Shown in pieces: positions 34,627-43,845 of a stretch of DNA of 64,000 nt. The DNA lies in NCBI RefSeq assembly GCF_030272615.1, contig NC_081411.1:828622897-828686896 (forward strand). Direction: 5' to 3'. The position numbers were made by a program, and so were the translations under genes. The stretch is from Cryptomeria japonica (Eukaryota > Streptophyta > Pinopsida > Cupressales > Cupressaceae). Within the stretch, counting starts at the first letter, position 1. The number at the start of each line of letters is the position of its first letter. Below the pieces are notes generated by a model. That model was not told the DNA's origin. It did no database searches and saw only the letters and a program-made list of their open reading frames with translations.

Positions 34627-34639
34627 GGCTCTGATACCA
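34627..34639 (-). promoter_or_regulatory. Element D primer-binding site (initiator Met-tRNA type)
   Basis: Minus strand TGGTATCAGAGCC, two bases after the LTR terminus. This is the standard complement to the 3' end of plant initiator Met-tRNA used by Copia elements. Confidence 0.9.
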
Positions 34640-34641
34640 AT

Positions 34642-35808
34642 TGATGAATACTAAGAGGGGGGGGGGGGGGGTGAATTAGTATGCCAAAAATCTTTGCACT
34701 AAAACACTTACATAGTCTAGAGATAAACCAATAAAGCAGTCTGACAATCAAACCGGTTATCACACATACAAACCAAAATGTGAATAAACCATTCACCCAC
34801 AAAAGCAACACAACCATAACACAAGATATTTGACGTGGAAACCCAATTGGGAAAAACCACAGTGAGATGGAACTCACAAGTCACTATCTGCAGAATAGAA
34901 ACCAGACCGGTTAAGGTCAGATCGGTTAAGGTCTTACAATGTTCTTCACCAGAACAGATCCTATTAGGAATCTCAATCTCTGTTAGGAGATAAGTCTGAT
35001 TAAAGACTACCTTGTTGGAGGATTTTAGATTCACATGTGTGAACCACCTTGTTAGAGGATTTTACAAAGGCTTTGAGGCCTACCCGGTTAAGGGCTACAA
35101 ACTTGTCAAAGATGTGAGTAATCAACAAGTGTTTGATCTATCTACTAGCACAAACTGCTTGGTTAGATCCAGTATTGCTCACAGCTAATGCATTCCAGCA
35201 TTACTTCAGTCTTCTCTATCTCACTCTCAGTTACAACTCGATCTTCTCTCATAAGATCGCTCTACTCTTTCACCTTAAACCCTAACTCAACATAAAAACT
35301 ATTCGCAGCTCTTTCAACCTATTTAAAACCCTAGACATGATGTCCTTTTAAAGGAATCTGATTTCATGTCGGTCTAATAGGATTACATTACAATTTCCTA
35401 GGTTCAGTGAATATAGACATACTCAGTAACACGACACAAGAATCATCGTCAATGTGTCGGCACCGTCAAACAATCGGTGGATTGGTAACTCATCACAAAA
35501 TGTCGGTTGGTAACTCATCATAGAGTGTTACCGGTTCATATAAAATGCCGGTTGCCGGTTTGACAAAAATGAAGACTGGTAAGAATGTGTTGTGCCACTT
35601 TGCTTCCTCGTACCGCTTGTGATCTCCGAACCACTTGGGGTCAACATGCCGCTTCAGACCGGGAAACACATTCTGCAAAATCACCACTAGTCAAAAGACT
35701 AGAGTACAACATACCGGTTGAGCATGAGCTCATACATATAAAGGGGATCTCAATACAAGTGTGTGTCCATCAATGACAATCACAACATAAACATAAAAAA
35801 TGCCAACA
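34642..35808 (-). repeat. 5' LTR of element D (1,167 bp)
   Basis: Direct copy of the left LTR with few substitutions. It differs by a 15-residue G-tract, a short duplication of GGTTAAGGTC near 34,910 and one lost ACCGGTTG unit. The high similarity points to a fairly recent insertion. It ends TGCCAACA and is followed by the CTTCT duplication. Confidence 0.9.
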
Positions 35809-35813
35809 CTTCT

Positions 35814-37009
35814 TTGATGCAAGTCAAGCCCTTGTTATTGATTATACAAACTCAAAGATGTGAAAGACAAAATATCTAAGATGCTCTTATAACACCAACT
35901 TTAGTATTTGTAAAACAAGATGCGATACAATACTATATGTATTGTCATTGATCTAAATGATTTTCTTTGATGAAATGTGATGCTCTTGAATGATCATTAA
36001 TATCCCATGCCTTATCCTTAGACACGAGATCCTAGATGCTCAATTTGGAATGTCAGATAGTGCATGCCAATGGGCATGGTCACTTTCTAGAATGGCTAGC
36101 TTTGGGAGTGGTGAATTTAAATTTTGAAAAGTTGGGATAAGACCCCACACACTAAAACCATGTCCATATTCTATTTCAAGAGAGAAAACTCTTAATGAAT
36201 TGAATTTATTTAGTTGCGTGGATGTGATTATGTGTTATGATCATCACATACAAAAAGAAGAATACAAATTAAAAATAAAGATAAATATGAAAAATAAATG
36301 TAAAATAAAAAATATAAGGATAAAATTATGCACTTTTCTTTTATATATAAAAATATTTTTTACGTATTATTTATTTATATATATAAAAAAAAAAAAAAAT
36401 TGTTATTAAAGATGAATTTAAATAACAAAATATATTATATATTAAAAAATAATATATTTATTTAATATAAGTTAAATTTTGCATTGTACAAAAATCCTAC
36501 CATCTAAAAAGGTCATAAAAAAAATTACATGTAGGACAAACCAATCATACAATATTTGTGTTAATAGAAAAAAAAACAAGATTTAAGTTCTAAAGGATTG
36601 GAAGGATGTATAGTGGGCCTATAATTGACTTTTAGGTTGGAATAGTAGCTATAGATTGGTTGTACAAAAGGAATTTTCCTTCTTTAATTTCTACATTCCA
36701 CCATATCTCTTGCTTTTAAAATTAGAAAAGAAAACATTTATGTAGTCTATGATAAGAAACAATTACATTAAATAGATACAATATTTGGTATTCCAAATTA
36801 TGGAGTTGAATAGTATTATAATGTTCAATAATGAGCTTTTTAAAATGGTTTTATAAATTTATAATATTCAATTTTAATATTGTTAGATTTTTTTATTGAT
36901 AATTATATTTTAATATAATTTAAAAAATTAAAAAAACTATATAAATTCATTGAGAAAAAATCTGATTATATAGAACTAATTACATATTTTATTATTATTA
37001 TTGTATATT
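35814..37009. other. AT-rich intergenic stretch, nothing recognised
   Basis: The composition becomes extremely A/T-rich from about 36,280, with poly-A and TATATA runs. No gene, repeat family or LTR terminus could be identified between the target duplication of element D and the start of element B. Confidence 0.5.
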
Positions 37010-37014
37010 GCATT

Positions 37015-37785
37015 TGTTTATGGTAAAAATGGAAACAACAATATTGAAAGACTGAATGAATTCAACCACAAAATTCTAGTCTAACAACAACAAAGATCCA
37101 CCATAACATATGAAGATTACCTAAGACAATGCAAATCAAATGAAATCACAAAGATTATAGCATCACATGTCAAATAGGGTTTGGATCTCCATTCTTCCTA
37201 TCTCCATGATCTTGCTTGATATATTTGCTCTCAAATTTTATGTGTGCACAAGAGCTCAACAAAGAATGGAAATGTGGTTGCAAGTAGGCTTGATCGCATA
37301 TGAAAGTTCGAATGCTAGAATGCTTCAAAGATCAATTGCGGTTGATAATGAAGGAAGCATCTCCTTATATAGAAGACACTATAAGAAATGGAGGGATAAG
37401 ATTAAGAGGTGTAAAAGATAAATGGTCGGCTAAGATTAGAAGGTAGTTAGAGAAAATAAGAAAATAATGAGAGGGTAGGTAGTGTAGGAATTAAGAGATG
37501 ATTGACATATGTCATAAGTAGAAAAGGCTAATGAATTTATGAGATTTATTTAATTAATAGAGGAAGTGGGATCAATTAAATAAATAAGATATTTATTTAA
37601 TTTAGGAAAAAGGATAATTTAAATAAATAAATGTATTTATTTACATGAGAAATAAGGCTAGAAGAGGATAAATGAATTAATTAAATAAATAAAGATTTAT
37701 TTAATAAATAGAAGAATTAGGCTTAAAATAATTAAATAAATAAAGATATTTATTTAATTAGATAGGACAATTTTAGGTGTCTACA
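37015..37785 (-). repeat. 3' LTR of element B (771 bp)
   Basis: Matches 49,431-50,215 over its whole length. The 5' half is unique; the outer 240 bp consist of repeated ATTAAATAAATAAAGATATT-type palindromic modules. It ends TTTTAGGTGTCTACA. Confidence 0.9.
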
Positions 37786-37800
37786 TTTTGCCCCTCTTTG
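37786..37800 (-). promoter_or_regulatory. Polypurine tract of element B
   Basis: Minus strand CAAAGAGGGGCAAAA lies directly before the LTR start TGTAGACACC, as expected for the plus-strand primer of an LTR element. Confidence 0.85.
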
Positions 37801-38003
37801 AGACAATGCAGCTTGTCACGTTGTTTCAAAAAAGATAATATGAACTGATATGAAGTTGCCCCAAGATGGGAATGATATGCCCCCTCGAGAGATTGGATGA
37901 AAATGTTTGAAAAGATCACAGCCAATCTCTCGATAAAAAGAAAGGGTAGAATAGATTGACCGGATGGAGTGACAGAGTCACGGGATAAAGAAGACTGACA
38001 CGG

Positions 38004-38024
38004 GGCTAGGGCTAGGGCTAGGGT
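38004..38024 (+). repeat. Short GGGCTA tandem repeat
   Basis: Three to four copies of GGGCTA, resembling but not equal to the plant telomere repeat TTTAGGG. It lies about 100 bp upstream of the PMD start codon and may be part of its promoter. Confidence 0.6.
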
Positions 38025-38324
38025 AGTCTATAAGATAGACTACGAGGGGAAAAAATCCTCATTGTCATCCACACATCCAAGAGATCAGAGTGCAAAGAGA
38101 GCAGAAAGTAGTCAACAACGATGGCTTTGGTGCATAGATTCGATCGCGCTCGTATATTTTAGAGGCTAGTAGATGCAGGAGAGCCAGTAAGTACCAAAAA
38201 AACCTCCTTGTACTTTGGTGCATTAAATATTGTCATAAATGTAGGTTAGGTAGGTAATAAATGTGCTTTGGGTATGTGAAGTGGGGGGAAAAATGTTAAG
38301 GCCTGTCTATGTTGGTGTCAAGCG

Positions 38325-38500
38325 CGTCTGGGTAGGCTAGGCGCATCTATGAATGCAACAACGTCTATGTTCAATGTGAGCGTGTCTCTGTCTTGCAGGC
38401 GCGTTTATGTGGGATAGGTGCATCTGTGCTGAATAGAGGCACGTCTGTGTGATTTAGGCGCATCTGTGCAGAGCAAGCACATATGTGCAGTATGTAAGTG
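38325..38500. repeat. Degenerate repeat of GGCGCGTCTGTG (intron)
   Basis: Seven or eight copies of a unit with GCGCRTCTRTG, spaced about 25-35 bp apart, such as GGCGCATCTATG and GGCACGTCTGTG. A few similar CACAGACGTG words occur in the element B leader near 47,245-47,320. Confidence 0.6.
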
Positions 38501-38719
38501 TGTTTGCATCTTCAAGGACAAATTGATAGTTCTGTGATGAACATATGTTGTCGATTGGATAAGCTGCTGAGAGGATACACTCAAGCAGGTCCTCTAGGGA
38601 AGACTAAAATAGCAGACAAGACTAGGATTGACAATTTTGTGATAGAACATACATTGCCAATTAGGAAACTACTCACGAGGATACACTTAAGTAGAGGCCC
38701 TAGGATAGGATCAAAGTAG

Positions 38720-38993
38720 CATTTTTTGATGAACAGGGAATGCTATTAGGATAAAAAAGTAGTACTTTGTGATGAACAAGGAGTACCACTAAGAGAAGCA
38801 CTTTGTGATGAACAGGGAATGCCACTAGGATAAAAAAGTAGTACTTTGTGATGAATAGGGAGTACCACTAAGAGCAACACTTTATGATGAACAGGGAATG
38901 CCACTAGGACAAAAAGTAGTACTTTGTGATGAACAAGGAGTACCACTATTATAGGAAGCAACACTTTGTGATGAACAGGGAATGCCACCAGGA
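38720..38993. repeat. Two-part tandem repeat, CTTTGTGATGAACAGGGAAT / CTTTGTGATGAACAAGGAGT (intron)
   Basis: Four pairs of alternating units of about 30-38 bp: one with GGGAATGCCACTAGGA and one with AAGGAGTACCACTAAGAG. They form a higher-order unit of about 67 bp. It stops 28 bp before the splice acceptor. Confidence 0.8.
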
Positions 38994-40881
38994 TTGACAC
39001 AGTTGATTTGCTTGACTATAGGAGGACCTACCGATGTTGGAGTCATGAGAGAGATTCCCATCGACTCAGAATTTGCGAGCAGAGCTGACACTTGAGGAGA
39101 GAGCAGCAATTCAGGCTATGGGCTTATGACATATTTTGTATGTGCCTGAGTTTCGGGTGAACATGGGATTGCTGACTGCGCTAGCTGAGAGATGGCACTC
39201 AGAGACTTGCACGTTTCATTTGCTGATGGGTGAGATGATAGTCACCTTGGAGGATGTGTAAAGGATACTGAGGATACCGATCAATGGGGAGTTGGTTCCT
39301 TACGATCGAGATGGAGATAGGGATGCACTGAGACGAGTGTTCTAGGATCCAAGACTAGATTTGAGGGCTGGACATGTGGCTTGGGATAACATGACAGGGA
39401 TAGGATTGCCGCTACCGAAAATGCTGGCAGGAGTTATCAGTGGGTTCCTCTGTCCGGATAGGGTGACATGAGGGTTGGTAGTTGGATGGCGGGGACATTG
39501 AAGACATTGGTGAATGGGCACACTAGGTTTGCATGGGGAGCGTGTCTGCTAGCACACTTGTAATATGAGCTGCATCAGTTTGTGTATCATGGGTCAGTAG
39601 GATTGGGATGTGGGGTGAAACTACTATAGGTATGGACATATGAGCATCTGTCGGTTACACGACCGATACATTTTAGGGGCAAAGGACATGGGCGTAGCTA
39701 TGTTCATTTGTATGATTTTATTACTTCTCAACCACAGATTGGGAGACTGGAGTATTGGTGTCAAGTGATTGATGAGATAGACAATGTGGTATGGAGGTCG
39801 TACCAAGACTATGAGGAGTGGGAGGATGACGCAGTGGAGCTGCCATATGTATTCTGGAGTAGGTATCTGATTGGTTGGACATTGTATGTTATTGAGAGGC
39901 ACTTGGTAGATAGGGTGGGTAGGTAGTTCGACAAGATATAGTGGAGGCCATAGGGGTCAAGGATGGAGGCCATGGGGGTGAGAGATTAGGTGCATTTGGG
40001 GCCATTGCTTTCATATGATTAGGCTATGACACAACTAGTAGAGATGATTCCCTTGCCTTGGGATATGTGGGCAGATATAGAGGATGCAGGGATGGATGCA
40101 AAGTACATTACATATTGGGGAGAGCATCCATTTCCATGGCTGACGAATCCAGGGGAGTTGATAGATGGAGACGGTGGAGGTGATGGAGATGATAGTGGAG
40201 ATGGTGGAGGTAGAGGCCGATGATGAAGGCGAGGCATAGTGGTAGAGAGGAGAGTGGCTCCGAGGAGAGAGGGTGGAGAGGAGAGACATGATAATGTAGT
40301 GAGAGGCAAAGGTGGATTGTCATTACAGGTGTCAGTATCATGGGTTCCTAGATAGGTACAGGGATAGGAGCAGCCATAAGGAAAGGGTCAGGAGAAGCCA
40401 CAGGGATAGAGTGAGGGGGGAGAGGAGGAGGATTAGTTACTATCCTTGAGGGAGATCTGTCAGGGATAGGCAGATGAGATCCAGGATTTGGAGACAACTG
40501 AGGAACCCTGAACGGGAGAGGGATCAGGCTATTCAGCGCTATACAGAGGCTGAGACAACACTGAGGGCAGGGAGGCAAGTAGCAGAGGACATAGGGGCTG
40601 GATACACCTATGTTCTGCAAACAAGGGAGGAGATAGGCTACTGGAGAGACCTATACTATGGAGTGGTGCCACCAGATAAGTGGGCTAGGAGCTTCCGTAG
40701 ACCATTGCGTACTGCAACGACCACTGGAGGTAGAGACAGGAGATAGGCGTCTAGCGGTGGGGTCAGGGGTCTTCCACCACCACCAGATAGAGGGGACATG
40801 AGAGATGATCCTGGGGTGGGTCCTTCCAGGGCTCAAACTCCATTGAGGCTAGCCAACTCTGAGGGAGGGAGTTCATCATAG

Positions 40882-42642
40882 CCTTAGAGGGCTCCCTATA
40901 TATCAGTTTTGTACCATTTTGTATGATGACACCTTCGGGTGATTGTAGCCATATGTATTTGACATCATTGTATCATGACACTTATGATTTTGATATATAT
41001 ATATGAGATGATTCATCCTTGCGGTAGCTATATGCATGTGTACCTATGTGATGCATGTATCTATGTGATGTTTCTATGTGATGCTTATGATATGGATATA
41101 AATATGTACATGATGAAATGCAATTTTTTGATTCTTTATGTTATGCCAATGCAAATGCGAATGTATGAATGTAGATGAATATGATAATGCAAATAACTAT
41201 TTACATGATGAGAATGTAAAATTTGCTAACATGTGTTGTGTGCAGGATATGGTGCAATTGTGATATCTATATGTATGAAATGTTAATATGTGGTAATGTA
41301 GGTGCAAACTACATGAAATGCAAATATTTTTGGTGTGTCATTATACTCAATCATGTGATAATGGACTACACAAACTCAAGGACAATGGAGGTCAATCAAG
41401 AAAGTGGTATGGAGGATAGATGATATGGAAGTGAAAGAGCTTCTTGTGCTATTATCATCATTGAGATTTATTATGGAAAGTAGGTTATGACAATCCATAG
41501 ATATGTGCGACCCGGAAAGTCATTGTACTTGTTTGCATGAAGATCAAATAGTTGCAAACAAGGAATGCCCCAGTTCACACTAGACTCTCAGTGTCCTCAT
41601 ATCCTTGGACAAGTCATAGCATTACTAAGAGACAATCCACAGACAACAAAGAAAAATAGGAGATGATACCCCATCCTCGCCTTTCTAGTCAAAGACATCC
41701 TCGAGATAAAATCTCTAGTCAGAGACATCTCGAAAAAGATAAAAGACATGTCACCAAAAAGATAAAATCAAAAGAAAATCAAAACTCGACACCAACATCC
41801 ACTGTAGTCCTCAATTTTAGTGTCTCTTGTCACTTGTATAAGTCTATTTAATTATGGTCACAATGTTTACTTTCATAAAAGGATAGATAACATTGAACCA
41901 TAATGTTGTTTGAGTCTGTTAAAAGATTTGATTTGTTGAAGCCCATTGTTGCTATTGTGTCTCATCTGAAACTGACTGAATCCATGAAATTGATACTTTA
42001 TTGCGGAGAAAATGGAACTTTATTGCAGATTGACGATGCAAGTGTTCCTTTATTGTGGATTGTGCACGGATAGACTGAAGAAATTGAAAGAAATTGTACT
42101 CCTCAGAACATGTGATGCTCTCAGTTCCACACCCATAACTAGACGTAGGATTTGCCTTAGCCACAGATAGGAGCTGATTTATTATGGATGGAAAGAGGTG
42201 AAAAGGAAGTTTTTATTATGAATGGATAAGCAGTCTTAGGTAAATCAATAACAAGCCATGATGGGAATGGGTAAGTGTATTATGGATGGATAGGCTGTGA
42301 GTGTGTGCAAAGTGAAGGATGAGATTGAATCCTGGAGGAGGGAGGAGTAATGTCTCTACACATGGTGCCGATGACCTGATTTTCACCATGGTACTTGCCC
42401 AGGGTGCCACCGAAGTGGTTTTCACTGATGGACAAATTTATTTCTCTTTACTTTTGTCAATTTTTTTCAATTTTTTTGTGTCACAAGGTGCCTGTTTGCC
42501 AGGTTTTCACCAAGTAATGATTTTTGAATTTTTATGATTTTTGATATTTTTTATTTTTTTGTATTTTTGAATTTTTTGATTTTTTTTGTATTTATGAATT
42601 TTTTGATTTTTTTGAATTTTTGAATTAGGATACTCTGAATAG
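40882..42642. other. Spacer between the convergent PMD and gag-side genes of element B
   Basis: No gene seen. It is TATGATG-rich at first and then unique. Between 42,435 and 42,630 it is a run of T-rich repeats of the type TTTTTGAATTTTTTGAT. Several segments are shared with the same spacer in element A, showing that the spacer belongs to the element. Confidence 0.5.
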
Positions 42643-43845
42643 CTATGTGTAAAACATGCGAAGGTGCATGTTGTTGATAGGATCCTCCAAAGGTTTTCCA
42701 TCTCGAGTTGAGAGTTGATATGCTTTGGATCCATAAGTTGTTGTAATGATGTAAGGACCAAGCCAATTTGGTTTGAACTTGCCCTTCTTTTCTCTGTCTT
42801 GCTGATTTTTGGGATTTTCCTTGAGAACAAAGTCACCTACCTCAAATGTATGAGGCTTAACCTTATGATTGTAGCTGCATTGTTCCTTGATTGAATTATG
42901 TGTAGCTTGAGTGACTGTCTTCCTTAATAAAGGAATTGAGATAGAATTACTAGTGTGTGGACTACGTAGGACCATATGCGTGTCACCTAAAGAAGTTTGG
43001 GCATCCCTAATAACAAAGTCCTTCAAGGAAGTTCCATCAAAGGTCCATTGATGTAATGTATTACCAAAAGGGAATGGATGTGTGGAACAAGTGAATGAGT
43101 GATAAAGGCTTATGATTGTGAAAAGAAGTGAAAGTAGGATAGCATGATGGAGCCTTAGGATCAACAAGTATTCTTTTTGACTTGAAATTATAGAACTTTT
43201 GCCCCCATTTATTTTGATATTAGGGGAGATCGTCTCTTGCTCCTTTTCTTTCATAGGATTTTTATCTTTGACCTTGATTTTTTCAGAGTCTAATAGCTTT
43301 TGATTTTGATTTGGACTAAAGGACTTTTCTTTATTTTTGACTTTTAGTTTTTTATTTTCAAGGCTTGATTTTTCATCCCCAATTAGTAAGGGCTTTTGTG
43401 ATTCTTGTTGATCCAAGTCTGCGAGTGGAGTTGAAATGGAATGAGTGGATGAAATGGTAAGGCTATATGAGTTCTCAAGAGGGTTGGTGATATGCTCAAT
43501 AGATTATTTGCTAGAACCACTCTTAGGACTATTGATATCAAGAGATTCTTGCACAACTAGAGGAGATTTGCATTCAAACTTAGTAGCCACAACACTAGGT
43601 AGTTCACACCCAATTCCTTGGCATTACAAATTGTTTTTATATTGTTCTCATCGACTGAATACCTTAGGAGATAATGGGATTTGATCAACATGAAAGATAT
43701 ACTCACCACATCCCAGGTCTTTAAACTTGAATTTTTCTTTGATCTCTACTTGTTTGGATGTAGAAGCTTTTAAGGATTTTGGATCCACATATGCTGATGA
43801 AGGAATAGCTTCTCGATTGACTGAGATTGTTATTTCTTATCTAGG
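42643..43845 (-). pseudogene. Element B linker protein with possible membrane helix, fused to integrase C-terminal tail
   Basis: The frame at 43,416-42,643 is open for 257 residues. Its N-terminal half is lysine/serine-rich and unlike pol. It contains a hydrophobic stretch, ILLSLLFTIISLYHSF, that could span a membrane, then FDGTSLKDFVIRDAQTSLGD. The last 80 residues (SYNHKVKPHTFEVGDFVLKE, KFKPNWLGPYIITTTYGSKA) match the integrase C-terminal part of element A nearly residue for residue. Upstream to 43,845 the same strand reads on with stops from the protease end. Reverse transcriptase, RNase H and the integrase catalytic core are thus replaced by a sequence of unknown origin. Confidence 0.7.

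Larger units (their letters stand above)
27973..35808 (-). mobile_element. Element D: non-autonomous Copia-type LTR element, 7.8 kb, with TSD
   Basis: Two near-identical LTRs, both TG...CA, enclose a primer site for initiator Met-tRNA, a gag-like protein, a large protein of unknown function and a polypurine tract. The 5-bp sequence CTTCT flanks both ends (27,968-27,972 and 35,809-35,813), a clean target duplication. No protease, integrase, reverse transcriptase or RNase H motif was found in the 5.5-kb interior. The LTR features (TGTTGGCATT start, C-tract hairpin, GGTTTTTCCC motif) are those of the Copia-type LTRs elsewhere in the window. It resembles elements that encode only gag and rely on relatives for enzymes. 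Confidence 0.9.
38187..39021 (+). other. Intron of the element B PMD gene
   Basis: Bounded by GTAAGT and TTGACTATAG, 835 bp long, and holding two tandem repeat regions. The joined reading frame across it matches the single PMD exon start in element A (EYFSVLQSQERFPKT versus EDLPMLES-ERFPST), which supports the splice sites. Confidence 0.65.
38121..40881 (+). pseudogene. Antisense plant mobile domain gene of element B, two exons
   Basis: Exon 1 (38,121-38,186) reads MALVHRFDRARIF, one TAG, RLVDAGEP and ends at GTAAGT. Exon 2 starts after CTATAG at 39,022. Its PMD blocks are clear: ERFPSTQNLRAELTLEERAA, LTALAERWHSETCTFHLLMG, EMIVTLEDV, then VVWRSYQDYEEWEDDAVELP and YVFWSRYLIGWTLYVIERHL. A conserved block with DMWADIEDAGMDAKYI, a Gly/Asp-rich linker (DGDGGGDGDDSGDGGG) and a helical tail with EIGYWRDLYYGVVPPDKW follow. 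About eight stops interrupt it. It runs opposite to gag and is the uninterrupted counterpart of the split PMD gene in element A. MAIL/MAIN relatives act in the nucleus; the role in the element is unknown. Confidence 0.8.

Noticed and set aside
38004-38024. Interstitial telomere
   Set aside because: The unit GGGCTA differs from plant TTTAGGG, and only three to four copies exist.
40019-40341. Ser/Pro-rich minus-strand frames
   Set aside because: Antisense shadows of the Gly/Asp-rich linker of the PMD protein.
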